Shown piece after piece: positions 16,508 through 25,154 of a stretch of DNA of 48,450 nucleotides. This stretch comes from Neorhizobium sp. UBA7851 (lineage in GTDB: Bacteria; Pseudomonadota; Alphaproteobacteria; Rhizobiales; Rhizobiaceae). Location: assembly GCA_002500765.1 (NCBI GenBank), contig DLSX01000225.1:416-48865 (forward strand), in the 5' to 3' direction. How positions within the stretch are numbered: position 1 is the first letter of the stretch; each line of letters starts with the position of its first letter. Position numbers and translations under genes: made by a program. The notes below the pieces were generated by a model. That model saw only the letters and a list, made by a program, of their open reading frames with translations, made no database searches and was not told the origin of the DNA.

Positions 16508-17569
16508 TCAGCAGATCCGCGGCAACTGCTCACCATTGAACCATTCAACCACACGCTCGCTGCCGAATGATGTTCTGAGCCAGACGAGCCGGCGGGAGTC
16601 CGGCTGTGCATGGCCGATGATCGCGGCATTTTTGCCGAATGGCTGATCACGCATGACCGCCACCAGTGCCTCGGCTTTATTAGACGGGCAGAAGGCGATG
16701 AGCTTTCCCTCGTTGGCGACCCCCAGCGGATCGATACCGAGCAATTCGCAGGCGCCGCGTACCGCCTGCCTGATCGGCACGGCTTCCTCATCGATGATCA
16801 TTCCGAGGCCCGATTGCTGGGCAAGTTCGTTGAGAGTGGCGGCAAGCCCGCCACGGGTCGGATCGCGCAGGCAATGAATGTCGGGTTCTGCTTCTATCAT
16901 CGCCCTGACCAGCCCATGAAGCGGCGCGCTGTCGCTTTCGATCGTCGTTTCGAATTCGAGATTTTCGCGCTTCGACAAAAGCGCTACGCCATGATCCCCG
17001 ATCGTGCCGGAAACGATGATCGCATCACCGGGCCTGATCATGCTGCCTGCAATGTCCAGGTCGTGCTGCAGTGAGCCCACGCCGGTCGTGACGATGAACA
17101 TGCCGTCCGCCTTGCCACGTTCCACCACCTTGGTGTCGCCGGTGACGATCAGCACGCCGGCCTTTTTCGCCGCATCCGCCATGCTTTCAACGACGCGCTT
17201 CAGGTCGGCCAGAGGCAGACCTTCTTCGAGGATGAAGCTTGCCGAAAGATAGAGAGGTCGTGCGCCGCTCATGGCGACGTCGTTGATCGTGCCGTGCACC
17301 GCAAGCGAGCCGATATCTCCACCGGGGAAGAAGATCGGCGAAACGACATAACCGTCCGTCGACATGACAAGCCGGCCGCTGACTGGCGGCATCACGGCCA
17401 TGTCATTGCCCTGCGCGAGATAGGGATTGGCGAAGGCCGCGGCAAAAAGCTCAGATATGAGCTGCGCCATGGCCCGCCCGCCACCGCCGTGGGTGAGGTC
17501 TACGCGCCCACCGGCCAGATCCATCGGGCGTGGGAAGAGGTCACGGTTCCGGTGAGTATGCGCGTTCAT
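16508..17569 (-). CDS. hypE: Hydrogenase expression/formation protein HypE
   Basis: A 353-residue AIR-synthase-fold enzyme that dehydrates the thiocarbamate placed by HypF on its C-terminal cysteine to a thiocyanate, the source of cyanide ligands for the NiFe site of CooH. Diagnostic marks are H-G-G-G-G-R near residue 28, the V-T-G-D-T-K-V-V nucleotide-binding segment, D-P-T-R-G-G-L and the terminal P-R-I-C whose last residue is the modified Cys. The ATG at 17569 was chosen because it overlaps the hypD stop as ATGA. It is the last gene of the hyp block. Confidence 0.95.
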   Translation of the reverse strand: MNAHTHRNRDLFPRPMDLAGGRVDLTHGGGGRAMAQLISELFAAAFANPYLAQGNDMAVMPPVSGRLVMSTDGYVVSPIFFPGGDIGSLAVHGTINDVAMSGARPLYLSASFILEEGLPLADLKRVVESMADAAKKAGVLIVTGDTKVVERGKADGMFIVTTGVGSLQHDLDIAGSMIRPGDAIIVSGTIGDHGVALLSKRENLEFETTIESDSAPLHGLVRAMIEAEPDIHCLRDPTRGGLAATLNELAQQSGLGMIIDEEAVPIRQAVRGACELLGIDPLGVANEGKLIAFCPSNKAEALVAVMRDQPFGKNAAIIGHAQPDSRRLVWLRTSFGSERVVEWFNGEQLPRIC

Positions 17570-18693
17570 GCTATTTCCTTTCGGGGGTCGTCGGGCAGCT
17601 GATGACGGCCGTACAGCCAGTGGGCGGCGCATCCGCCTTCACTCGATACCATGCAGGAACCGATCGGATTGTCCGGCGTACAGGCACGGCCGAACAGCGG
17701 GCATTGCTGCGGCTGCTTGATGCCACGCACGACCTCTGCGCAGGCGCAGGATTTCGGGTCGGGAACAGTTCGGTAGGGCAAATCAAATCGCAGCTCGGCA
17801 TCGAATTCGGCGTAGTCGTCGGCAAGTCTGAGCGCACTGTCAGGCAAGGTGCCAAGCCCCCGCCATTCGAAACTTTTGCGTAGCGTCATCGTTTCTGCGA
17901 TTGCCGCCTGCGCCCTTTCGTTGCCGACGGCGGGAAGAGCCCGCACATAGGCATTTTCGACGCGCGGCGTGTCTTCGTTGACCTGTCGCACCAGCATCAG
18001 GATCGCCTGTAGAAGATCGAGCGGCTCAAAGCCCGCGACCACGACCGCCATGCCCCGTTCGGAAAATTCCTCATAGGGCTCAATGCCGATCACTGCCGAC
18101 ACATGTCCGGGGCCGATGACACCCGCAAGCGGCAGGCCGCCACCTTGCAACACCGCCCGCATGGCCGACGGCGTCCTCACATGGTTGCAGAATACGCTGA
18201 AGTTGGTCAGTCCCTGCGCCTTCGCCATCTTCAACGCCATCGCGGTCGGCGGGGTCGTCGTCTCGAACCCGATGGCGAAAAACACCACTTCGCGGTCGGG
18301 ATTGTCGTGTGCGATCTTCAGCGCATCGAGCGTCGACCAGACCATGCGGATATCGCCGCCGGCAGCCTTGGCCTTGAGCAGGCTGAGGCGTTGCGAGCCG
18401 GGAACCCGCATCATGTCGCCATAGGTGCATAAAATGACGCCATAATCGCGAGCGAGTTCGATGCCGCTATCGATGCGACCGACTGGCAGGACACAGACGG
18501 GGCAACCCGGTCCGTGTACGAGGCGGATCGAATCCGGCAGCATCGCTTCCAGGCTGTAGCGCGCAATCGTATGGGTGTGGCCACCACAGAATTCCATGAA
18601 ACTGTAGCTTCGATCAGGGCGGCATTCTGCCGTGATCGCTGCTGCGATCCTGCGTGCCAGACTGCCATCGCGGAACTCGGAGGAAAATCTCAT
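17566..18693 (-). CDS. hypD: Hydrogenase maturation protein HypD
   Basis: A 375-residue iron-sulfur scaffold that, with HypC, carries the Fe(CN)2CO unit. Typical elements are F-C-G-G-H-T-H (C36), G-P-G-C-P-V-C (C64/C67), the G-F-E-T-T-T-P segment and a C-terminal cysteine cluster (C-A-C-A-E-V near residue 315 onward, C-P-L-F-G and C-T-P) for its [4Fe-4S] centre. The ATG at 18693 overlaps the hypC stop (ATGA at 18690-18693). HypD, C and E are co-translated. Confidence 0.96.
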   Translation of the reverse strand: MRFSSEFRDGSLARRIAAAITAECRPDRSYSFMEFCGGHTHTIARYSLEAMLPDSIRLVHGPGCPVCVLPVGRIDSGIELARDYGVILCTYGDMMRVPGSQRLSLLKAKAAGGDIRMVWSTLDALKIAHDNPDREVVFFAIGFETTTPPTAMALKMAKAQGLTNFSVFCNHVRTPSAMRAVLQGGGLPLAGVIGPGHVSAVIGIEPYEEFSERGMAVVVAGFEPLDLLQAILMLVRQVNEDTPRVENAYVRALPAVGNERAQAAIAETMTLRKSFEWRGLGTLPDSALRLADDYAEFDAELRFDLPYRTVPDPKSCACAEVVRGIKQPQQCPLFGRACTPDNPIGSCMVSSEGGCAAHWLYGRHQLPDDPRKEIA

Positions 18694-18938
18694 CCGGCAG
18701 GTTCCTCGGGCTCGAGTTCTGCCAGTTCGCCCATTTCCCGCAGGAGCGAGAGCGTTTCCGCCGCTTCGTCCGGGTCGATGCGGCTCAAGGCGAAGCCGAC
18801 ATGCAGCAGGACGTAGTCGCCGACCCCGACACCATCCACAAGTGCGAGGCTGACCACTTTGGTGATGCCGTCTATCTGCACTCGTCCCATCGAGCCGGGC
18901 AGCAGTTCGGTCACTTCCGCAGGGATCGCAAGACACAT
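18690..18938 (-). CDS. hypC: Hydrogenase assembly chaperone HypC
   Basis: An 82-residue chaperone beginning M-C-L-A-I-P; the Cys2 exposed after Met removal binds the iron of the Fe(CN)2CO unit and bridges HypD and the hydrogenase large subunit. The OB-fold core V-G-D-Y-V-L-L-H-V-G-F-A is canonical. Only one hypC/hupF-type gene is present, matching a single NiFe hydrogenase (CooH) in this locus. It lies 19 bp downstream of hypB. Confidence 0.95.
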   Translation of the reverse strand: MCLAIPAEVTELLPGSMGRVQIDGITKVVSLALVDGVGVGDYVLLHVGFALSRIDPDEAAETLSLLREMGELAELEPEEPAG

Positions 18939-18957
18939 GGTTCACAGCCCTCCGTCG

Positions 18958-19854
18958 TCAGGACACCGATTGCGAGATGACCGCCTGTTGCCTGGCGGTT
19001 ATCCACTGCAGCCATGCGCCGATGCCTTCACCGGTCGTGGCGGAAAGTTTAAGGGCGACAAGATCGGGATTGATGCGGCGCGCCATTTCCAGGCAGCGCT
19101 CGACATTGAAGTTGACGTAGGGAGCGAGGTCGATCTTGTTGACGATCAGCAGATCGGCGACGGCGAACATGTCCGGATATTTGAGCGGCTTGTCCTCGCC
19201 TTCCGTGACGGACAGGACGACCACCTTGGCCGCCTCTCCAAGGTCGAACGCAGCCGGACAGACGAGATTTCCGACATTCTCGATGAACAGGACGGAGCCT
19301 GGGGCCGGTGCAAGCCTCCGATAGGCATCCGCGACCATTGCCGCATCGAGATGACAGCCCTTGCCGGTATTGACCTGGATCGCCGGTGCGCCGGTGGCAC
19401 GGATACGGTCCGCATCGAAACTCGTCTGCTGATCGCCCTCGATCACGCTTGCCGGCAATCCACCCGCCATCGCCCTGATCGTCTCGCAAAGCAGCGTCGT
19501 CTTGCCGGAACCCGGACTGGACAGGAGGTTCAGCGCAAGGATGCCCTCATGCGAAAACGCCGCGCGGTTCTCCTGTGCCTGGGCGTCATTATGCGACAGT
19601 ACCGCCTTCTCCAGCCGGATAACCTGGCGCTGGTCCAGCCCGGATATCGACACACCTGCAATACCGTTGCCGTAATGGATGTCGTCATGGGAGTGATGGT
19701 GATGATCATGATGCCAATGGTCACACGCGCTCGCATGATGATGCTCTATGCCAGCCGCATGCAGCGCCTCATGCTCGGCAGCATCCAGATGGGAATGGGC
19801 ATGTGGAGCATGCCCTTCGACGCTGGCTTCGCCACAGCCGCAGATGGAACACAT
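18958..19854 (-). CDS. hypB: Hydrogenase nickel-insertion GTPase HypB
   Basis: A 298-residue SIMIBI-class GTPase that delivers nickel with HypA to the hydrogenase precursor. The N-terminus has the high-affinity nickel motif C2-x-x-C5-x-C7 followed by a long histidine-rich stretch (residues 15-60) able to store nickel. The P-loop S-S-P-G-S-G-K-T-T is at 112-120, with E-G-D-Q-Q-T, the conserved G-C-H-L-D metal-site segment and N-K-I-D for guanine. Combining both the CxxCxC and a His-rich region suggests strong nickel scavenging. It is 58 bp downstream of hupE. Confidence 0.96.
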   Translation of the reverse strand: MCSICGCGEASVEGHAPHAHSHLDAAEHEALHAAGIEHHHASACDHWHHDHHHHSHDDIHYGNGIAGVSISGLDQRQVIRLEKAVLSHNDAQAQENRAAFSHEGILALNLLSSPGSGKTTLLCETIRAMAGGLPASVIEGDQQTSFDADRIRATGAPAIQVNTGKGCHLDAAMVADAYRRLAPAPGSVLFIENVGNLVCPAAFDLGEAAKVVVLSVTEGEDKPLKYPDMFAVADLLIVNKIDLAPYVNFNVERCLEMARRINPDLVALKLSATTGEGIGAWLQWITARQQAVISQSVS

Positions 19855-19912
19855 CGTCGCAAATCCTCTTCAAGTGGCTGCGGTGCCCGTTTTTTCGGGC
19901 ACCGCCGGATGA

Positions 19913-20503
19913 TCAAAGCAGGCCGCTCAGCATGCCGATGCCGGCGACAACCGCCACGCCGCCTGCAGTGCGGATGGCGACCGGACCGACCCTGGTCGTG
20001 AGAAAGCCGGCGCTGATGCCCAAGACATGCAGGACAGCCGTCGCGGTCATGAAGCCAGCCGCATAGACGACGCCGTTGACGCCCTGCACCATTTCGGCTC
20101 CGTGAGCGTGGCCGTGCAGGATGGCGAAGAAGCCGACCATGCCCATGGCAAGGGCACAGGGCATCTTGATGTTGCCGGCGACAATTGCTCCCAGAACCAC
20201 GACCGACAGGGCGATGCCGACCTCGATCGCCGGGACCTCGATCCCGGCCGCGCCAAGCGCACCACCGCCGGCCATGACCAGGACGAAGGTTACCGGCAGC
20301 AGCCAGAGCGCACGCCCGCCAAGCTGGAAGGCCAGAAGACCTACGGCGACCATCGCCAGGATATGGTCGAGACCGGATATCGGATGGGCAAAACCCTGGA
20401 TAAGGCCGGACCCCGAATGCAGTCCCGGATGTGCGAATGCCAGTGTCGGGGCCAGAAGGGCAGCAAGTCCCAGCGCGGCTGTCTTTGCTATTTTCGTATA
20501 CAT
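19913..20503 (-). CDS. hupE: HupE/UreJ-family nickel permease
   Basis: A 196-residue membrane protein with a signal peptide (cleavage after A-F-A, residue 24) and about six transmembrane segments. The family signature H-P-I-S-G-L-D-H sits near residue 40, and a second histidine pair F-A-I-L-H-G-H-A-H-G near 130 also fits. HupE/UreJ proteins mediate nickel entry. The position between the coo regulator and hypB indicates it supplies nickel for both CooS and CooH. Confidence 0.92.
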   Translation of the reverse strand: MYTKIAKTAALGLAALLAPTLAFAHPGLHSGSGLIQGFAHPISGLDHILAMVAVGLLAFQLGGRALWLLPVTFVLVMAGGGALGAAGIEVPAIEVGIALSVVVLGAIVAGNIKMPCALAMGMVGFFAILHGHAHGAEMVQGVNGVVYAAGFMTATAVLHVLGISAGFLTTRVGPVAIRTAGGVAVVAGIGMLSGLL

Positions 20504-20555
20504 ATCTGTGTCTCTCTTCCTGAATATCGTTTCCGCATTGCGGCTTTCGGCAAAC

Positions 20556-21221
20556 TCACCGTGCCGACAGTCTCCCCGTCGCTGCCGCCGCTTTCAGGCG
20601 GTCCTTGTCGGGTATGGTATAATCCGTCCTGCCATGACGCTCGAGGTGGCCGTCCTTGATCAGGCTATTCATTGCCGTCGAGGTCGCCTGTCTCGATGAT
20701 CCGATCAGGTTGGCGATTTCTTCGACGGTGAAGTCGATGGAAAGTTTGACGCCATAATTGGCCTCTTCGTTTTCCGCGGTCGCATGATCCAGGAAGAACC
20801 AGGCGACACGCTGTTTGATGTCGAGAAACATCAGCTCCTCGATGTTTCTCATGCAGGAGATGATTGCGCGGCCGAGAATGGAGATGAGGCCGTGCGAAAG
20901 GGCAGGGGTCTTCTCCATCTTGGCAGCGAAGGTTCTCATGTCCGTGACCCGCAGTTCGCTCGGTTCGACCGCTTCGATCATGCAGCCCGAGTGGCGACAG
21001 AAGATGTCCCCGGCAGAGAGATAGAACAGGGTGATTTCCCTGTCTTCGCCGACCATGTAGACCCGCAGCCTGCCGGTCATCACCACGAAGATGCCGTTCT
21101 CGTCGTTTTCGCCGAAACAGATCATGCTACCCTTGCCGTGTGACCGCGCATGGAAGCCGTTGAAGAAGCCTTCGCCGGCGGGGCTGGTCAAAACATGGGC
21201 TATGCTAAATCGTGCTGTCAT
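20556..21221 (-). CDS. cooA: CO-sensing heme regulator CooA (CRP/FNR superfamily)
   Basis: A 221-residue CRP-family protein that resembles Rhodospirillum rubrum CooA along its whole length: R-F-x-I-A-x-V-L-x-S-P near the start, E-N-G-x-F-V-V, R-E-I-x-L-F-Y-L, and D-I-K-Q-R. The heme-site residues Cys75 and His77 (context F-C-R-H-S-G-C) are at exactly the R. rubrum numbering. The helix-turn-helix (residues 160-190) holds the F-T-V-E-E-I-A-N-L-I-G-S-S-R-Q recognition segment. R. rubrum CooA has Pro2 as distal heme ligand, whereas this protein begins M-T-A-R-F, so a different N-terminal ligand is implied. It lies 88 bp downstream of cooJ on the same strand. Confidence 0.93.
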   Translation of the reverse strand: MTARFSIAHVLTSPAGEGFFNGFHARSHGKGSMICFGENDENGIFVVMTGRLRVYMVGEDREITLFYLSAGDIFCRHSGCMIEAVEPSELRVTDMRTFAAKMEKTPALSHGLISILGRAIISCMRNIEELMFLDIKQRVAWFFLDHATAENEEANYGVKLSIDFTVEEIANLIGSSRQATSTAMNSLIKDGHLERHGRTDYTIPDKDRLKAAAATGRLSAR

Positions 21222-21309
21222 ATCGCCTCCCCAAGGCCGGCTTCAGCGGCCGACAAGAAACCTCGCGACAGAAGCGTAATCCTCGATGCGTCCCGCGCCT
21301 TGATGAAAG

Positions 21310-21552
21310 TCAGTGAGCATGATGTTCGTGGTCTGCCTTCGGAGTGGCCCTCAGCGCATCGAGAACCGCCTGTAGCGACCGATTTGCGGTCTCCATGTCA
21401 TCGATGGCATGTTCGAGAAGATGGTTCAGGCGAGCATCGTCGACGAATGCCGGTTTCAGCGCGCGGATCTCGGCCAGGTGATCTTCGGCATGCTCGGCGA
21501 AATGCGATACATAGGCCTGAAGCCTGATTTTCGACTTTTCTTCAGGTGTCAT
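21310..21552 (-). CDS. cooJ: Short CooJ-like nickel-binding accessory protein
   Basis: An 80-residue, largely helical protein in the exact position of cooJ (after cooFSCT). It ends in a histidine-rich tail D-H-E-H-H-A-H and carries several further histidines on the helices (H-F-A-E-H-A-E-D-H and N-H-L-L-E-H). R. rubrum CooJ is longer, with an extended His-rich C-terminus that binds several nickel ions; this version has a much shorter tail. Its start overlaps the cooT stop by 4 bp. The assignment rests on position, size and histidine tail more than on sequence identity. Confidence 0.72.
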   Translation of the reverse strand: MTPEEKSKIRLQAYVSHFAEHAEDHLAEIRALKPAFVDDARLNHLLEHAIDDMETANRSLQAVLDALRATPKADHEHHAH

Positions 21553-21752
21553 AAGGAATGGTCCTCCTCGAACTGAATGGTCACGCCCTTGCGCGTGTCG
21601 ATCTGGCGAATGGAAACACCGGTGAGCCGATGCTGCTCCCCGAACAAAGTGGATACGAGCACGTATCCGTCAGCGAGGCTGACGGTGGTGACGTCGTCGA
21701 TCGCTATCGGCGGCGACGGCGTGCGGGTGACGGTGACGGTTGCTAGGCACAT
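21549..21752 (-). CDS. cooT: CO dehydrogenase nickel-binding protein CooT
   Basis: A 67-residue protein starting M-C-L-A-T-V, with Cys2 as the nickel ligand known for the CooT family, an SH3/OB-like small beta fold. It takes part in nickel supply to CooS. It overlaps the end of cooC (10 bp) and the start of cooJ (4 bp), so cooC-T-J are translationally coupled. The resemblance of its N-terminus to HypC (M-C-L-A-I-P) reflects a similar N-terminal Cys metal site. Confidence 0.88.
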   Translation of the reverse strand: MCLATVTVTRTPSPPIAIDDVTTVSLADGYVLVSTLFGEQHRLTGVSIRQIDTRKGVTIQFEEDHSL

Positions 21753-22540
21753 TGCAGGTCTCCTTTCGCCGGCAGTCGCTCGAGCAGTGCCCGTGTCAGG
21801 TCGCTTGCCCGCTCACGGCCGGTCGGACCGGCGTCGTAGAAGGACAGGCCGGCCTGATCCGCGGCCTGAACTGCCGGATCGGAGGGCATTGCCGCCAGGA
21901 GCCTGCCTGGTTCTAAGCGGGCCGTGACAAAGGCCTGGTCCTGATCGGACGAGATCTTGTTGGCCACGTAGCAGACATTCCTGATCCCCAGTTCACCGGC
22001 AAAATTTTCGATCTGCGCCGCGGTCTGGAAGCTGCGGGCGCCAGGTTCGACGACGATGATCAGGAGGTCGACGGCTTCGACGGTGCCCCGGCCGAAATGC
22101 TCGATGCCGGCCTCCATGTCGATCAGAACGCATTCCTTTCTCCGGGTCAGGATATGGCGCAGCAGGGTTCTGACCAGCGCATGTTCGGGACAGACGCAAC
22201 CGGTTCCCGCGTGGTTGACGGTTCCCATCAGCAGCATTTTCACACCCTGATGCTCGATGCTGAAACCATCCGGAATATCGTCGACTTTCGGATTGAGGAT
22301 GAAATGCGTCCCTGGCCCGTCCGTGGCGCCGGTGCGCTCGCGCGCCAGATCGACCATTTTTGAGATCGGCTTGAGATCGGCGAGCCTGCCGGCCGGCACG
22401 CCGATCGCCGACGCCAGATTGGCATCGGGATCGGCGTCGATGGCGAGAACTTTCCAACCATCGTCCGCCAGTGCGCGTGCGAGTAGCCCCACAATGGTGG
22501 ATTTGCCTACACCGCCTTTCCCGGTAACCGCGATTTTCAT
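21743..22540 (-). CDS. cooC: CO dehydrogenase nickel-insertion ATPase CooC
   Basis: A 265-residue MinD/SIMIBI-type ATPase needed to insert nickel into the C-cluster of CooS. The deviant Walker A G-K-G-G-V-G-K-S-T spans residues 7-15, and the dimer-interface metal motif C115-V-C117 is present in G-C-V-C-P-E-H, as in characterised CooC proteins. D-M-E-A-G-I-E-H-F-G follows as Walker B/switch. The ATG overlaps the cooS stop by 4 bp. All features for function are present. Confidence 0.96.
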   Translation of the reverse strand: MKIAVTGKGGVGKSTIVGLLARALADDGWKVLAIDADPDANLASAIGVPAGRLADLKPISKMVDLARERTGATDGPGTHFILNPKVDDIPDGFSIEHQGVKMLLMGTVNHAGTGCVCPEHALVRTLLRHILTRRKECVLIDMEAGIEHFGRGTVEAVDLLIIVVEPGARSFQTAAQIENFAGELGIRNVCYVANKISSDQDQAFVTARLEPGRLLAAMPSDPAVQAADQAGLSFYDAGPTGRERASDLTRALLERLPAKGDLQCA

Positions 22541-24522
22541 GATACGCGCTCCGGCATGCGCAACGACCCCAAAGCCGGGCGCGGCGTGGGAGCGATATAG
22601 GTTTTCAGACCAAGGCCGGTGCGCCGTTGCTGAATGGCGTCGAAAAGCTTGTCGGCGGCAAGCGCATGATCGGTCTCGACGATGAAGTAACCACCCAGCA
22701 GATCGCGAGCCGTATCGGTGACGAGGCCGCTCACCACATCCGAACCGACGATCGGCGGGACGGTGCCGAGATGGGTCGGAAGGCCGATCGTCACTGCCCA
22801 GCTACCGATCACCACGGCCTTTTCGGTCATCGCTTCCGGTGCGCTGGCGACGAGCGGAAGGTCGGACAGATCGACGCCGAGCCGATTGGCGAGCGCCGTG
22901 CCAAGGGCGACGGCCCGGCTGTTGTCGACGCAGGATCCCATATGCAGGACAAGTGGCAAGGGTCCGTTCATTCCGGCGGCTTCGCCGATCGCCGTCAGTG
23001 CGCCTTTCAGCCCTTCGCCCGCATAACGCCGCGTGGCTTCCTGCGTCATCAGGCCTGCCTTCGCGTAGGCGCCGGCGGCACAGCCGGTGGCGAGTACGAG
23101 GACATTGCGTGCCGCGAGCGACAGGGCGATATCCAGATAGGCGCTGTCCTGCTGTGTCTTGGTGTTGTTGCAGCCGGCGAACAGGACGACACCCTGGATA
23201 TTGCCGTTGACGATATTGTCCACGAGCGGCTGAAGCGGATCGTCGACGTTGATCGTGGAGAGCGCTGCCGTAATGGCTTCGACGCTGAAGCCGACAATCG
23301 CCTCCTGTTGGAAGTTCGGGATGTGGACCCGTCGCGGGTCACGCTGCTTGAAGGCATCGATCGCCACGCGAAGGATCGACGCGGCATTTTCCGAAGCCCT
23401 TGCTTCGTCGAACTGCATATGAGTGGCGCCGGCGATCTTGTTCTGCTTGTCGGTCGTAATGATCCTGGTGTGGAAACATTCTGCGACGCGTGGAAGCGAC
23501 GGCATGATGCACTGTACGTCGAGGACCATGGCGTCGAGCGCGCCGGTCAGGATCGGCAGTTCCTGCGACAGGTAGTTCGTGGCGAGCGGAATGCCATGGC
23601 GGACCATGATCTCGTTGCCGGTGCAGCAGATGCCGATGACATTGAAACCATCCTTGGCGCCGGCGGCAATCGCTTCGGCCTGAAGATCGGCGGCGACGTC
23701 GCAGATGATGTCCGACAGAAGCGGGTTATGACCGTTGACTGCGATGTTGACGGCATCCTTTTTCAGGACGCCCATATTGGATGTCGTCTTGATCGGCTTG
23801 GGCGTGCCGAACAGAGTGTCGGAAAGTTCGGTAGCCAGCATTTCCCCATCCAGATCGGCGAGCGCCACGCGCAGGCCGCCGAGGATGAGGTTGGTCGGAT
23901 CGGCGTCGCAGCCGAGATGGGTGCGCGACATCGACTGTGCGACCGAGGCATCGATATTGTGTGGCAGAAGCTCCAGCTCTTTCAGTTTTTTCAGGCGCGG
24001 AGCGGGCAATGAAGCCTGCAGCCAGTTGCAGGGCTGGTCGTAGTCCTGGTTCTGGAAATCGTTGAGCGTGATATCGGCGAGCTCACGGACGATCGACATC
24101 AGGTCACGCCCATCGGTCTCGACGCCCAGCCGTTTGGCAACGACCAGCAGCTTCTCCTGGTCGCGGATCGAATAGTCCTTCAGGTGGCCCTTGCTCAGAT
24201 GCAACATCGCAAGTGCGATATGGCGGCCGTGTTCGGAGTGTGCCGCGGCACCGGCCGCCATCATGCGCACCATGTGACGGGCAACGATCGTGTCACGATC
24301 CGCGCCACAGACGCCGAGCTGCGGACCCTTGCCAAACGGATCGATCCGGCAAGGTCCCTTCAGACAGATGCGGCAGCAGAGGCCGGTTGTGCCGAAACCG
24401 CATTGCGGTTGCTGCGCGACATGGCGGCTCCAGGCGGTATCGATGCTTTGCGCTTCGGCAATCGCCAGCATTTCTGTGGCTGCGGGGTCACACGAGCAGC
24501 TGGAGCAGTCTAGACAGGCCAT
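22537..24522 (-). CDS. cooS: Anaerobic Ni-Fe-S carbon monoxide dehydrogenase, catalytic subunit CooS
   Basis: A 661-residue Ni-CODH that oxidises CO with water to CO2, two electrons and two protons. Compared with Carboxydothermus CODH-II numbering, the D-cluster cysteines are C41 and C49; the B-cluster ones are C50, C53, C58 and C72. The C-cluster ligands H265, C300, C338, C451, C481 and C531 are all present, the last as the nickel-bound Cys in H-M-G-S-C-V-D-N-S. The histidine relay (A-H-S-E-H-G-R-H) and the catalytic lysine segment (E-A-M-T-E-K-A-V) are retained. The C-terminus is about 20 residues longer than in CODH-II. A GAGGAGG ribosome site precedes the ATG at 24522. Confidence 0.98.
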   Translation of the reverse strand: MACLDCSSCSCDPAATEMLAIAEAQSIDTAWSRHVAQQPQCGFGTTGLCCRICLKGPCRIDPFGKGPQLGVCGADRDTIVARHMVRMMAAGAAAHSEHGRHIALAMLHLSKGHLKDYSIRDQEKLLVVAKRLGVETDGRDLMSIVRELADITLNDFQNQDYDQPCNWLQASLPAPRLKKLKELELLPHNIDASVAQSMSRTHLGCDADPTNLILGGLRVALADLDGEMLATELSDTLFGTPKPIKTTSNMGVLKKDAVNIAVNGHNPLLSDIICDVAADLQAEAIAAGAKDGFNVIGICCTGNEIMVRHGIPLATNYLSQELPILTGALDAMVLDVQCIMPSLPRVAECFHTRIITTDKQNKIAGATHMQFDEARASENAASILRVAIDAFKQRDPRRVHIPNFQQEAIVGFSVEAITAALSTINVDDPLQPLVDNIVNGNIQGVVLFAGCNNTKTQQDSAYLDIALSLAARNVLVLATGCAAGAYAKAGLMTQEATRRYAGEGLKGALTAIGEAAGMNGPLPLVLHMGSCVDNSRAVALGTALANRLGVDLSDLPLVASAPEAMTEKAVVIGSWAVTIGLPTHLGTVPPIVGSDVVSGLVTDTARDLLGGYFIVETDHALAADKLFDAIQQRRTGLGLKTYIAPTPRPALGSLRMPERVS

Positions 24523-24538
24523 GAGTAAGCCTCCTCAA

Positions 24539-25120
24539 TTAGAGCGAAATACGAATGGAACGGTGGGACTGGGCGATCTCGCGAGCACGGGCGAGCCTGA
24601 GCGCATCCCGGTAGGCGTTGACGTCGACCATCTTGATTGCCTTGGTGGGGCAGGATTCGACACAGGCCGGATCGGCCTTGCCGGTGCTTGCGCGCCACTC
24701 GACGCAGAGGTCGCATTTCTTGGCAACGCCGCGATTGGTGATCGATGTCGCTCTCGGTCTCTCTTCGGAGCGCACCGTAATGGCACCGAACGGACAGACC
24801 ATGACGCAGAGCTTGCAACCGATGCACTGCTGTTCGACGATCTGGATCTGACCCTTGGCCTGGTGGCAGGCACCGGTCGGACAGACCAGCGTGCAGGGAG
24901 CATCCTCGCACTGGCGGCACTGCATCGGCATTGTCGCGCCATCGACAGAGACAACCTGGTTGCGGGCATGCAGCGGAAGATGTGCGGCAACGGCGCCGAC
25001 GATATCGAGCCCTTCACCGCCATGGGCCACAGCGCAGGCCAGTTCGCACGAGTGGCAGCCCAGACAGCGATCCGGCTCCGCGTAGATGATGACGTTTTCC
25101 TTGACTTGCGTTTGCTGCAT
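24539..25120 (-). CDS. cooF: CO-dehydrogenase iron-sulfur electron-transfer protein CooF
   Basis: A 193-residue ferredoxin-like protein with four cysteine quartets for [4Fe-4S] clusters: C19-L-G-C-H-S-C-E-L-A-C near the N-terminus, C-R-Q-C-E-D-A-P-C, C-I-G-C-K-L-C-V-M-V-C, and C-D-L-C later with C-V-E-S-C. It carries electrons from CooS to the CooMKLXUH hydrogenase. The ATG at 25120 was chosen over an upstream frame overlapping hypA because the upstream residues are unlike CooF and overlap the end of hypA. It ends 16 bp before cooS. Confidence 0.95.
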   Translation of the reverse strand: MQQTQVKENVIIYAEPDRCLGCHSCELACAVAHGGEGLDIVGAVAAHLPLHARNQVVSVDGATMPMQCRQCEDAPCTLVCPTGACHQAKGQIQIVEQQCIGCKLCVMVCPFGAITVRSEERPRATSITNRGVAKKCDLCVEWRASTGKADPACVESCPTKAIKMVDVNAYRDALRLARAREIAQSHRSIRISL

Positions 25121-25154
25121 CTTCCGTTCTCCAGGTCCGCCTTGTCCGTGTCCG

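Noticed and set aside
21222..21309. Two TGTCG motifs upstream of cooA considered as a CooA autoregulatory site
   Set aside because: They are in direct, not inverted, orientation with wrong spacing, so they do not form the TGTCR-N6-YGACA dyad.
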